Shown in pieces: positions 40,446-52,985 of a DNA stretch of 64,000 bases. Below the pieces are notes generated by a model that made no database searches, was not told the DNA's origin, and was given only the letters and a program-made list of their open reading frames with translations. Source of the DNA: Acanthosepion esculentum (Eukaryota; Mollusca; Cephalopoda; Sepiida; Sepiidae); contig OZ038507.1 in NCBI GenBank assembly GCA_964036315.1, positions 57,883,045-57,947,044 of the forward strand, in the 5' to 3' direction. The position numbers and the translations under genes are program-made. The stretch's first letter is position 1. The number at the start of each line of letters is the position of its first letter.

Positions 40446-43400
40446 ATGACAATTGTCCTCGTAGTTTATTTATCTCGGTTTCTATTTTTTCTTTCTTTCA
40501 TTTTGGAGTCCTTGTCTACTTCACGTAGAAATGACAATTGTCCTAGTAGTTTATTTATCTCGGTTTCTTTTTTTTTCTTTCTTTCATTTTGGTGTCCTTG
40601 TCTACTTCACTTAGAAATGACAATTGTCCTCCTAGTTTATTTATCTCGGTTTCTATTTTTTCTTTCTTTCGTTTTGGTGTCCTTGTCTACTTCACTTAGA
40701 AATGACAATTGTCCTCGTAGTTTAATTATCTCGGTTTCTTTTTTTTCTTTCTTTCATTTTGGTGTCCTTGTCTACTTAACTTAGAAATGACAATTGTCCT
40801 CGTAGTTTATTTATCTCGGTTTCTATTTTTTCTTTGTTTCATTTTGGTGTCCTTGTCTACTTCACTTAGAGATGACAATTGTCCTCGTAGTATATTTATC
40901 TCGGTTTCAATTTTTTCTTTCTTTCATTTTGGTGTCCTTGTCTAACTCACTTAGAAATGACAGTTATTCTCGTAGTTTATTTATCTCGGTTTCTCTTTTT
41001 TCTTTCTTTCATTTTGTTGTCCTTGTCTACTTCACTTAGAAATGACAATTGTCCTCGTAGTTTATTTATCTCGGTTTCTATTTTTTCTTTCTTTAATTTT
41101 GGTGTCCTTGTCTACTTCACTTAGAAATGACAATTGTCCTCGTAGTTTATTTATCTCGGTTTCTCTTTTTTCTTTCCTTCATTTTGATGTCCTTGCCTAC
41201 TTCACTTAGAAATGAAAATTGTCCTCGTAGTTTATTTATCTCGGTTTGTATTTTTTCTTTTTTTCATTTTGGTGTCCTTGTCTACTTCACTTAGAAATGA
41301 CAATTGTCCTCGTTGTTTTTTTTATCTCGGTTTCTATTTTTTCTTTCTTTCATTTTGGTGTCCTTCTCTACTTCACTTAGAAATGACAATTGTCCTGGTA
41401 GTTTATTTATCTCGGTTTCTATTTTTTCTTTCTTTCATTTTGGTCTCCTTGTCTACTTCACTTAGAAATGGCAATTGTCCTCGTAGTATATTTATCTCGG
41501 TTTCTCTTTTTTCTTTCCTTCATTTTGGTGTCCTTGTCTACTTCACTTAGAAATGACAATTGTCCTCGTAGTTTATTTATCTCGGTTTCTCATTTTTCTT
41601 TCCTTCATTTTGGTGTCCTTGCCTACTTCACTTAGAAAGGACAATTGTCCTCGTAGTTTATTTATCTCGGTTTCTTTTTTTTTATTTCTTTCATTTTGGT
41701 GTCCTTGTCTACTTCACTTACAAATGACAATTGTCCTCGTAGTTTATTTATCTCGGTTTCTTTTTTTTTCTTTCTTTCATTTTGGTGTCCTTGTCTACTT
41801 AACGTAGAAATGACAATTGTCCTCGTAGTTTATTTATCTCGGTTTCTATTTTTTCTTTCTTTCGTTTTGGTGTCCTTGTCTACTTCACTTAGAAATGACA
41901 ATTGTCCTCGTAGTTTATTTATCTCGGTTTCTTTTTTTTCTTTCTTTCGTTTTGGTGTCCTTGTCTACTTCACTTAGAAATGACAATTGTCCTCGTAGTT
42001 TATTTATCTCGGTTTCTATTTTTTCTTTCTTTCATTTTGGTGTCCTTGTGTACTTCACTTAGAAATGACAATTGTCCTCGTAGTTTTTTTTATCTCGGTT
42101 TCTATTTTTTCTTTCTTTCATTTTGGTGTCTTTGTCTACTTCACTTAGAAATGACAATTGTCCTCGTAGTTTTTTTTATCTCGGTTTCTATTTTTTCTTT
42201 CTTTCATTTTGGTGTCCTTGTCTACTTCACTTAGAAATGACAATTGTCCTGGTAGTTTATTTATCTCGGTTTCTATTTTTTCTTTCTTTCATTTTGGCCT
42301 CCTTGTCTACTTCACTTAGAAATGACAATTGTCCTCGTAGTTTATTTATCACGGTTTCTATTTTTTCTTTCTTTCATTTTGGTGTCCTTGTCTACTTCAC
42401 TTAGAAATGACAATTGTCCTCGTAGTATATTTATCTCGGTTTCTATTTTTTCTTTCTTTCATTTTGGTGTCCTTGTCTACTTCACTTAGAAATGACAATT
42501 GTCCTCGTAGTTTATTTATCTCGGTTTCTTTTTTTTCTTTCTTTCATTTTGGTGTCCTTGTCTACTTAACGTAGAAATGACAATTGTCCTCGTAGTTTAT
42601 TTATCTCGGTTTCTATTTTTTCTTTCTTTCGTTTTGGTGTCCTTGTCTACTTCACTTAGAAATGACAATTGTCCTCGTAGTTTATTTATCTCGGTTTCTT
42701 TTTTTTATTTCTTTCATTTTGGTGTTCTTGTCTACTTCACTTACAAATGACAATTGTCCTCGTAGTTTATTTATCTCGGTTTCTATTTTTTCTTTCTTTC
42801 ATTTTGGAGTCCTTGTCTACTTCACGTAGAAATGACAATTATCCTAGTAGTTTATTTATCTCGGTTTCTTTTTTTTTCTTTCTTTCATTTTGGTGTCCTT
42901 GTCTACTTCACTTAGAAATGACAATTGTCCTCCTAGTTTATTTATCTCGGTTTCTATTTTTTCTTTCTTTCGTTTTGGTGTCCTTGTGTACTTCACTTAG
43001 AAATGACAATTGTCCTCGTAGTTTATTTATCTCGGTCTCGCTTTTTTCTTTCCTTCATTTTGGTCTATCTTGCCTACTTCACTTAGAAATGACAATTGTC
43101 CTTGTAGTTTATTTATCTAGGTTTCTCTTTTTTCTTTCCTTCATTTTGGTGTATCTTGCCTACTTCACTTAGAAATGACAATTGTCCTCGTAGTTTATTT
43201 ATCTCGGTTTCTCTTTTTTCTTTCCTTCATTTTGGTGTATCTTGCCTACTTCACTTAGAAATGACAATTGTCTTCGTAGTTTAATTATCTCGGTTTCTCT
43301 TTTTTCTTTCCTTCATTTTGGTGTATCTTGCCTACTTCACTTAGAAATGACAATTGTCCTCGTAGTTTATTTATCTCGGTCTCTCTTTTTTCTTTCCTTC

Positions 43401-46400
43401 ATTTTGGTGTATCTTGCCTACTTCACTTAGAAATGACAATTGTCCTCGTAGTTTATTTATCTCGGTCTCTCTTTTTTCTTTCCTTCATTTTGGTGTATCT
43501 TGCCTACTTCACTTATAAATGACAATTGTCCTCGTAGTTTATTTATCTCAGTCTCTCTTTTTTCTTTCCTTCATTTTGGTGTATCTTGCCTACTTCACTT
43601 AGAAATGACAATTGTCCTCGTAGTTTATTTATCTAGGTTTCTCTTTTTTCTTTCCTTCATTTTGGTGTATCTAGCCTACTTCACTTAGAAATGACAATTG
43701 TCCTCGTAGTTTATTTATCTCGGTTTCTCTTTTTTCTTTCCTTCATTTTGGTGTATCTTGCCTACTTCACTTAGAAATGACAATTGTCCTCGTAGTTTAT
43801 TTATCTCGGTTTCTCTTTTTTCTTTCCTTCATTTTGGTGTATCTTGCCTACTTCACTTAGAAATGACAATTGTCCTCGTAGTTTATTTATCTCGGTTTCT
43901 CTTTTTTCTTTCCTTCATTTTGGTGTATCTTGCCTACTTCACTTAGAAATGACAATTGTCCTCGTAGTTTATTTATCTCGGTCTCTCTTTTTTCTTTCCT
44001 TCATTTTGGTGTATCTTGCCTACTTCACTTAGAAATGACAATTGTCCTCGTAGTTTATTTATCTCGGTTTCTCTTTTTTCTTTCCTTCATTTTGGTGTAT
44101 CTTGCCTACTTCACTTAGAAATGACAATTGTCCTCGTAGTTTATTTATCTCGGTTTCTCTTTTTTCTTTCCTTCATTTTGGTGTATCTTGCCTACTTCAC
44201 TTAGAAATGACAATTGTCCTCGTAGTTTATTTATCTCGGTTTCTCTTTTTTCTTTCCTTCATTTTGGTGTCCTTGCCTACTTTACTTAGAAATGACAATT
44301 GTCCTCGTAGTTTATTTATCTCGGTTTCTCTTTTTTCTTTCCTTCATTTTGCTGTCCTTGCCTACTTCACTTAGAAATGACAATTGTCCTCGTAGTTTAT
44401 TTATCTCGGTTTCTTTTTTTTATTTCTTTCATTTTGGTGTTCTTGTCTACTTCACTTACAAATGACAATTGTCCTCGTAGTTTATTTATCTCGGTTTCTA
44501 TTTTTTCTTTCTTTCATTTTGGAGTCCTTGTCTACTTCACGTAGAAATGACAATTGTCCTAGTAGTTTATTTATCTCGGTTTCTTTTTTTTTCTTTCTTT
44601 CATTTTGGTGTCCTTGTCTACTTCACTTAGAAATGACAATTGTCCTCCTAGTTTATTTATCTCGGTTTCTATTTTTTCTTTCTTTCGTTTTGGTGTCCTT
44701 GTCTACTTCACTTAGAAATGACAATTGTCCTCGTAGTTTAATTATCTCGGTTTCTTTTTTTTCTTTCTTTCATTTTGGTGTCCTTGTCTACTTAACTTAG
44801 AAATGACAATTGTCCTCGTAGTTTATTTATCTCGGTTTCTATTTTTTCTTTGTTTCATTTTGGTGTCCTTGTCTACTTCACTTAGAGATGACAATTGTCC
44901 TCGTAGTATATTTATCTCGGTTTCAATTTTTTCTTTCTTTCATTTTGGTGTCCTTGTCTAACTCACTTAGAAATGACAGTTATTCTCGTAGTTTATTTAT
45001 CTCGGTTTCTCTTTTTTCTTTCTTTCATTTTGTTGTCCTTGTCTACTTCACTTAGAAATGACAATTGTCCTCGTAGTTTATTTATCTCGGTTTCTATTTT
45101 TTCTTTCTTTCATTTTGGTGTCCTTGTCTACTTCACTTAGAAATGACAATTGTCCTCGTAGTTTATTTATCTCGGTTTCTCTTTTTTCTTTCCTTCATTT
45201 TGATGTCCTTGCCTACTTCACTTAGAAATGAAAATTGTCCTCGTAGTTTATTTATCTCGGTTTGTATTTTTTCTTTTTTTCATTTTGGTGTCCTTGTCTA
45301 CTTCACTTAGAAATGACAATTGTCCTCGTTGTTTTTTTTATCTCGGTTTCTATTTTTTCTTTCTTTCATTTTGGTGTCCTTCTCTACTTCACTTAGAAAT
45401 GACAATTGTCCTGGTAGTTTATTTATCTCGGTTTCTATTTTTTCTTTCTTTCATTTTGGTCTCCTTGTCTACTTCACTTAGAAATGGCAATTGTCCTCGT
45501 AGTTTATTTATCTCGGTTTCTATTTTTTCTTTCTTTCATTTTGGAGTCCTTGTCTACTTCACGTAGAAATGACAATTGTCCTAGTAGTTTATTTATCTCG
45601 GTTTCTTTTTTTTTCTTTCTTTCATTTTGGTGTCCTTGTCTACTTCACTTAGAAATGACAATTGTCCTCCTAGTTTATTTATCTCGGTTTCTATTTTTTC
45701 TTTCTTTCGTTTTGGTGTCCTTGTCTACTTCACTTAGAAATGACAATTGTCCTCGTAGTTTAATTATCTCGGTTTCTTTTTTTTCTTTCTTTCATTTTGG
45801 TGTCCTTGTCTACTTAACTTAGAAATGACAATTGTCCTCGTAGTTTATTTATCTCGGTTTCTATTTTTTCTTTGTTTCATTTTGGTGTCCTTGTCTACTT
45901 CACTTAGAGATGACAATTGTCCTCGTAGTATATTTATCTCGGTTTCAATTTTTTCTTTCTTTCATTTTGGTGTCCTTGTCTAACTCACTTAGAAATGACA
46001 GTTATTCTCGTAGTTTATTTATCTCGGTTTCTCTTTTTTCTTTCTTTCATTTTGTTGTCCTTGTCTACTTCACTTAGAAATGACAATTGTCCTCGTAGTT
46101 TATTTATCTCGGTTTCTATTTTTTCTTTCTTTCATTTTGGTGTCCTTGTCTACTTCACTTAGAAATGACAATTGTCCTCGTAGTTTATTTATCTCGGTTT
46201 CTCTTTTTTCTTTCCTTCATTTTGATGTCCTTGCCTACTTCACTTAGAAATGAAAATTGTCCTCGTAGTTTATTTATCTCGGTTTGTATTTTTTCTTTTT
46301 TTCATTTTGGTGTCCTTGTCTACTTCACTTAGAAATGACAATTGTCCTCGTTGTTTTTTTTATCTCGGTTTCTATTTTTTCTTTCTTTCATTTTGGTGTC

Positions 46401-46600
46401 CTTCTCTACTTCACTTAGAAATGACAATTGTCCTGGTAGTTTATTTATCTCGGTTTCTATTTTTTCTTTCTTTCATTTTGGTCTCCTTGTCTACTTCACT
46501 TAGAAATGGCAATTGTCCTCGTAGTTTATTTATCACGGTTTCTATTTTTTCTTTCTTTCATTTTGGTGTCCTTGTCTACTTCACTTAGAAATGACAATTG
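40446..46600 (+). repeat. Repeated approximately 1-kb block of A monomers
   Basis: A block with CACGTAGAAATGAC, CTCCTAG, TTTAATTATC, TTTGTTTC, AGTTATTCTCG and TTTGTATTTTTTC variants begins near 31,293 and is found again from 40,446, 44,462 and 45,484. Corresponding later units start at 32,059, 41,212, 45,228 and 46,250. The last two copies are directly adjacent, 1,022 bp apart (12 monomers). Between them lies an island of B units at about 43,010-44,270. Confidence 0.85.
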
Positions 46601-49600
46601 GCCTCGTAGTATATTTATCTCGGTTTCTATTTTTTCTTTCTTTCATTTTGGTGTCCTTGTCTACTTCACTTAGAAATGACAATTGTCCTCGTAGTTTATT
46701 TATCTCGGTTTCTCTTTTTTCTTTCCTTCATTTTGGTGTATCTTGCCTACTTCACTTAGAAATGACAATTGTCCTCGTAGTATATTTATCTCGGTTTCTC
46801 TTTTTTCTTTCCTTCATTTTGGTGTCCTTGTCTACTTCACTTAGAAATGACAATTGTCCTCGTAGTTTATTTATCTCGGTTTCTCATTTTTCTTTCCTTC
46901 ATTTTGGTGTCCTTGCCTACTTCACTTAGAAAGGACAATTGTCCTCGTAGTTTATTTATCTCGGTTTCTTTTTTTTTATTTCTTTCATTTTGGTGTCCTT
47001 GTCTACTTCACTTACAAATGACAATTGTCCTCGTAGTTTATTTATCTCGGTTTCTTTTTTTTTCTTTCTTTCATTTTGGTGTCCTTGTCTACTTAACGTA
47101 GAAATGACAATTGTCCTCGTAGTTTATTTATCTCGGTTTCTATTTTTTCTTTCTTTCGTTTTGGTGTCCTTGTCTACTTCACTTAGAAATGACAATTGTC
47201 CTCGTAGTTTATTTATCTCGGTTTCTTTTTTTTCTTTCTTTCGTTTTGGTGTCCTTGTCTACTTCACTTAGAAATGACAATTGTCCTCGTAGTTTATTTA
47301 TCTCGGTTTCTATTTTTTCTTTCTTTCATTTTGGTGTCCTTGTGTACTTCACTTAGAAATGACAATTGTCCTCGTAGTTTTTTTTATCTCGGTTTCTATT
47401 TTTTCTTTCTTTCATTTTGGTGTCTTTGTCTACTTCACTTAGAAATGACAATTGTCCTCGTAGTTTTTTTTATCTCGGTTTCTATTTTTTCTTTCTTTCA
47501 TTTTGGTGTCCTTGTCTACTTCACTTAGAAATGACAATTGTCCTGGTAGTTTATTTATCTCGGTTTCTATTTTTTCTTTCTTTCATTTTGGCCTCCTTGT
47601 CTACTTCACTTAGAAATGACAATTGTCCTCGTAGTTTATTTATCACGGTTTCTATTTTTTCTTTCTTTCATTTTGGTGTCCTTGTCTACTTCACTTAGAA
47701 ATGACAATTGTCCTCGTAGTATATTTATCTCGGTTTCTATTTTTTCTTTCTTTCATTTTGGTGTCCTTGTCTACTTCACTTAGAAATGACAATTCTCCTC
47801 GTAGTTTATTTATCTCGGTTTCTTTTTTTTCTTTCTTTCATTTTGGTGTCCTTGTCTACTTAACGTAGAAATGACAATTGTCCTCGTAGTTTATTTATGT
47901 CGGTTTCTATTTTTTCTTTCTTTCGTTTTGGTGTCCTTGTCTACTTCACTTAGAAATGACAATTGTCCTCGTAGTTTATTTATCTCGGTTTCTTTTTTTT
48001 CTTTCTTTCGTTTTGGTGTCCTTGTCTACTTCACTTAGAAATGACAATTGTCCTCGTAGTTTATTTATCTCGGTTTCTATTTTTTCTTTCTTTCATTTTG
48101 GTGTCCTTGTGTACTTCACTTAGAAATGACAATTGTCCTCGTAGTTTTTTTTATCTCGCTTTCTATTTTTTCTTTCTTTCATTTTGGTGTCTTTGTCTAC
48201 TTCACTTAGAAATGACAATTGTCCTCGTAGTTTTTTTTATCTCGGTTTCTATTTTTTCTTTCTTTCATTTTGGTGTCCTTGTCTACTTCACTTAGAAATG
48301 ACAATTGTCCTCGTAGTTTATTTATCTCGGTTTCTCTTTTTTCTTTCCTTCATTTTGATGTCCTTGCCTACTTCACTTAGAAATGAAAATTGTCCTCGTA
48401 GTTTATTTATCTCGGTTTGTATTTTTTCTTTTTTTCATTTTGGTGTCCTTGTCTACTTCACTTAGAAATGACAATTGTCCTCGTTGTTTTTTTTATCTCG
48501 GTTTCTATTTTTTCTTTCTTTCATTTTGGTGTCCTTCTCTACTTCACTTAGAAATGACAATTGTCCTGGTAGTTTATTTATCTCGGTTTCTATTTTTTCT
48601 TTCTTTCATTTTGGTCTCCTTGTCTACTTCACTTAGAAATGGCAATTGTCCTCGTAGTTTATTTATCACGGTTTCTATTTTTTCTTTCTTTCATTTTGGT
48701 GTCCTTGTCTACTTCACTTAGAAATGACAATTGGCCTCGTAGTATATTTATCTCGGTTTCTATTTTTTCTTTCTTTCATTTTGGTGTCCTTGTCTACTTC
48801 ACTTAGAAATGACAATTGTCCTCGTAGTTTATTTATCTCGGTTTCTCTTTTTTCTTTCCTTCATTTTGGTGTATCTTTCCTACTTCACTTAGAAATGACA
48901 ATTGTCCTCGTAGTATATTTATCTCGGTTTCTCTTTTTTCTTTCCTTCATTTTGGTGTCCTTGTCTACTTCACTTAGAAATGACAATTGTCCTCGTAGTT
49001 TATTTATCTCGGTTTCTCATTTTTCTTTCCTTCATTTTGGTGTCCTTGCCTACTTCACTTAGAAAGGACAATTGTCCTCGTAGTTTATTTATCTCGGTTT
49101 CTTTTTTTTTATTTCTTTCATTTTGGTGTCCTTGTCTACTTCACTTACAAATGACAATTGTCCTCGTAGTTTATTTATCTCGGTTTCTTTTTTTTTCTTT
49201 CTTTCATTTTGGTGTCCTTGTCTACTTAACGTAGAAATGACAATTGTCCTCGTAGTTTATTTATCTCGGTTTCTATTTTTTCTTTCTTTCGTTTTGGTGT
49301 CCTTGTCTACTTCACTTAGAAATGACAATTGTCCTCGTAGTTTATTTATCTCGGTTTCTTTTTTTTCTTTCTTTCGTTTTGGTGTCCTTGTCTACTTCAC
49401 TTAGAAATGACAATTGTCCTCGTAGTTTATTTATCTCGGTTTCTATTTTTTCTTTCTTTCATTTTGGTGTCCTTGTGTACTTCACTTAGAAATGACAATT
49501 GTCCTCGTAGTTTTTTTTATCTCGGTTTCTATTTTTTCTTTCTTTCATTTTGGTGTCTTTGTCTACTTCACTTAGAAATGACAATTGTCCTCGTAGTTTT

Positions 49601-50510
49601 TTTTATCTCGGTTTCTATTTTTTCTTTCTTTCATTTTGGTGTCCTTGTCTACTTCACTTAGAAATGACAATTGTCCTGGTAGTTTATTTATCTCGGTTTC
49701 TATTTTTTCTTTCTTTCATTTTGGCCTCCTTGTCTACTTCACTTAGAAATGACAATTGTCCTCGTAGTTTATTTATCACGGTTTCTATTTTTTCTTTCTT
49801 TCATTTTGGTGTCCTTGTCTACTTCACTTAGAAATGACAATTGTCCTCGTAGTATATTTATCTCGGTTTCTATTTTTTCTTTCTTTCATTTTGGTGTCCT
49901 TGTCTACTTCACTTAGAAATGACAATTGTCCTCGTAGTTTATTTATCTCGGTTTCTTTTTTTTCTTTCTTTCATTTTGGTGTCCTTGTCTACTTAACGTA
50001 GAAATGACAATTGTCCTCGTAGTTTATTTATCTCGGTTTCTATTTTTTCTTTCTTTCGTTTTGGTGTCCTTGTCTACTTCACTTAGAAATGACAATTGTC
50101 CTCGTAGTTTATTTATCTCGGTTTCTTTTTTTTCTTTCTTTCGTTTTGGTGTCCTTGTCTACTTCACTTAGAAATGACAATTGTCCTCGTAGTTTATTTA
50201 TCTCGGTTTCTATTTTTTCTTTCTTTCATTTTGGTGTCCTTGTGTACTTCACTTAGAAATGACAATTGTCCTCGTAGTTTTTTTTATCTCGCTTTCTATT
50301 TTTTCTTTCTTTCATTTTGGTGTCTTTGTCTACTTCACTTAGAAATGACAATTGTCCTCGTAGTTTTTTTTATCTCGGTTTCTATTTTTTCTTTCTTTCA
50401 TTTTGGTGTCCTTGTCTACTTCACTTAGAAATGACAATTGTCCTCGTAGTTTATTTATCTCGGTTTCTTTCTTTTCTTTCTTTCATTTTGGTGTCCTTGT
50501 CTACTTAACA
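46250..50510 (+). repeat. 2,133-bp higher-order repeat, two tandem copies
   Basis: The segment from 46,250 recurs from 48,383 with a constant 2,133-bp offset (25 monomers) tracked through eight marker units: 46,250/48,383, 46,591/48,724, 46,847/48,980, 46,990/49,123, 47,274/49,407, 47,417/49,550, 48,041/50,174 and 48,184/50,317. A few private differences exist, for example GTATCTTTCC at 48,870 against GTATCTTGCC. Parts of the block also occur at 32,400-35,120. Confidence 0.9.
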
Positions 50511-51670
50511 TAGAAATGACAATTGTCCTCGTAGTTTATTTATCTCGGTTTCTATTTTTTCTTTCTTACGTTTTGGTGTCCTTGTCTACTTCACTTAGAA
50601 ATGACAATTGTCCTCGTAGTTTATTTATCTCGGTTTCTTTTTTTTCTTTCTTTCGTTTTGGTGTCCTTGTCTACTTCACTTAGAAATGACAATTGTCCTC
50701 GTAGTTTATTTATCTCGGTTTCTATTTTTTCTTTCTTTCATTTTGGTGTCCTTGTGTACTTCACTTAGAAATGACAATTGTCCTCGTAGTTTTTTTTATC
50801 TCGGTTTCTATTTTTTCTTTCTTTCATTTTGGTGTCTTTGTCTACTTCACTTAGAAATGACAATTGTCCTCGTAGTTTTTTTTATCTCGGTTTCTATTTT
50901 TTCTTTCTTTCATTTTGGTGTCCTTGTCTACTTCACTTAGAAATGACAATTGTCCTGGTAGTTTATTTATCTCGGTTTCTATTTTTTCTTTCTTTCATTT
51001 TGGTCTCCTTGTCTACTTCACTTAGAAATGACAATTGTCCTCGTAGTTTATTTATCACGGTTTCTATTTTTTCTTTCTTTCATTTTGGTGTCCTTGTCTA
51101 CTTCACTTAGAAATGACAATTGTCCTCGTAGTATATTTATCTCGGTTTCTATTTTTTCTTTCTTTCATTTTGGTGTCCTTGTCTACTTCACTTAGAAATG
51201 ACAATTGTCCTCGTAGTTTATTTATCTCGGTTTCTTTTTTTTCTTTCTTTCATTTTGGTGTATCTTGTCTACTTCACTTAGAAATGACAATTGTCCTCGT
51301 AGTTTATTTATCTCGGTTTCTATTTTTTCTTTCTTTCATTTTGGTGTCCTTGTCTACTTCACTTAGAAATGACAAACGTCCTCGTAGTATATTTATCTCG
51401 ATTTCTATTTTTTCTTTCTTTCATTTTGGTGTCCTTGTCTACTTCACTTAGAAATGACAATTGTCCTCGTAGTTTATTTATCTCGGTTTCTATTTTTTCT
51501 TTCTTTCATTTTGGTGGGCTTGTCTACTTCACTTAGAAATGACAATTGTCTTCGTAGTTTATTTATCTCGGTTTCTATTTTTTCTTTCTTTCATTTTGGT
51601 GTCCTTGTCTACTTCACTTAGAAATGACTATTGTCCTCGTAGTTTATTTATCACGGTTTCTATTTTTTCT

Positions 51671-52640
51671 GTCCACACTGGCATTTTTACTTTTTCGTTA
51701 CGTTACATTTCTACTTTCTCACCTATTATTTCTGCGATCGTTGCTGAGGCCGCGTATATAAGGGGATTAATGTTGTTCATCGGTCTTTCCATTTCGCCCC
51801 TTATTTTTCTAAATGTTTGGTTACCGAGGTTGATGGTTTCCTTCACTTGACGGTTCTTTCTTACTTTTGGAATTGTTGGCGTTTCCTTGAAAGGAATGTC
51901 ATTTACATTCTCTCATTTATATCGGATTTATTTTGTCTTCTCCGTTTCTCTTTCATATTGGCCATTATCTTCCTCTACTTGCTTGCTATTATTATTATTA
52001 TTATTATATAGAGGGATTATTAAAACCGGTTTATATTTGTTCATCTGCATGTGTCTCCTCTAAGTTGTTGGCATTTAGCCCCTCGATGTTAACGTCAATC
52101 TATTTTTGATGCTTTTTGGGATGCATTCGATTTCTTTGTCAGGTATTCTTTTTTCCTGATGATGTCAGGCTTGACATTGGCTAGTTTGCTGACATCGATG
52201 TTTATCTTTGAGGGATGTTTTTCTCATCAGATAATATAAGCGGCTTCGGACGTTGTTTATTTATCGCAGCAGTGTAAAATGCTATCATTACTTCAATATA
52301 CTCTTACCTAGACCATTCATTTATTGTTCTTTTAGTGGGATTTTCTTTTAATGAATATAGAGGGCCTCTTTGGGGACTGTCCTCGGCGTGGTTTTCCTCT
52401 AGTTCGCATTGAGCAGAGTTTGTTCGAATTGCAGACTTTTCGATCCTGGTCTGGTATTCTCACTGGGGATCGCGGTCTTTGTTGACCCGCGTGACGGCCG
52501 ATTGCAGTTTAGCAATTTTTTCGTTGTGTCAACATTATAGTTAGTTTGTATTTACCCATACGCAGGGGCTGCTTCGTGCATATCCATACCATGATGGGCC
52601 ATCATGTTCAGAGAGTCAGGCTTCCTTCTCCTATGTTTTT
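51671..52640 (-). pseudogene. 5' coding part of a non-LTR retrotransposon, truncated by satellite
   Basis: On the minus strand, conceptual translation in pieces gives WSR-stop-EYIEVMIAFYTAAINKQRPKP (52,360-52,250), INIDVSKLANVKPDIIRKKE (about 52,200-52,140), then EIECIPKSIKNRLTLTSRG, and near the satellite edge INPLIYAAASTIAEIIGEKV and KVKMPVW. This order resembles the region before the reverse transcriptase in YMDD-type LINE polyproteins common in molluscs and other invertebrates. Several stops and frameshifts make it non-functional. The coding sequence stops at 51,671, where satellite begins, so the reverse transcriptase part is absent here. The family match is from recognition only; the exact clade is not assigned. 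Confidence 0.6.
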
Positions 52641-52653
52641 TTTTTTTTTTTTT
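52635..52653 (+). repeat. Poly-T run
   Basis: An uninterrupted run of about 19 T. It may be the reverse complement of an A-tail on a minus-strand element, but no target-site duplication is obvious. Confidence 0.8.
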
Positions 52654-52659
52654 GCTATT

Positions 52660-52833
52660 GCTCTAACCGTTTGGATCCCAAGGAGCCACGATGTACTTCA
52701 CGAGACTCCGACATAACTTCCATTTTCAACGGAATTTTCTTTGACTTTTTCTTTTTTTATCTCTTATGTTTAATAATATGAAACTATATTAAAATCTCCT
52801 TAATCCTGCTTTTTACACGAATATATTTTACCC

Positions 52834-52879
<46 letters not shown>

Positions 52880-52985
52880 ATGTTTGTAGTGTAAGACTTA
52901 TAAAATATAAATTGTATATAAATTGTCATTTACGTGCCATACGTGATACACGGTTAGGCGATCATGCACCATTCGATAATGGTCT
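52660..52985. other. Non-coding AT-rich interval with (AT)n
   Basis: No gene is visible. A perfect AT dinucleotide tract runs from about 52,836 to 52,875 between AT-rich flanks. The right end (from about 52,950) grades into the LINE fragment that follows. Confidence 0.7.

Larger units (their letters stand above)
1..51670 (+). repeat. 85/86-bp satellite array with higher-order structure
   Basis: A single head-to-tail tandem array fills 81% of the window and runs off its left edge. On this strand each monomer reads CTTAGAAATGACAATTGTCC, then TCGTAGTTTATTTATCTCGG, a pyrimidine tract, then CATTTTGGTGT and a variable TCCTTGTCTACTTCA or ATCTTGCCTACTTCA. Counting gives 85 bp for the first form and 86 bp for the second, so the array holds about 600 monomers. 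Monomers differ from each other by point changes and small T-run indels. The strand is strongly T-rich and pyrimidine-biased. I see no transposon, gene or spacer interrupting it. I do not recognise the satellite as a named family. Its function is unknown; a centromeric or heterochromatic role is only inference. Confidence 0.97.

Noticed and set aside
1..51670. CRISPR-like array
   Set aside because: The repeat is continuous with no unique spacers, the unit is 85/86 bp, and the sequence context is eukaryotic.
51539..52011. Plus-strand frames across the satellite edge
   Set aside because: They begin in satellite and run through the antisense of a LINE fragment; no independent support.
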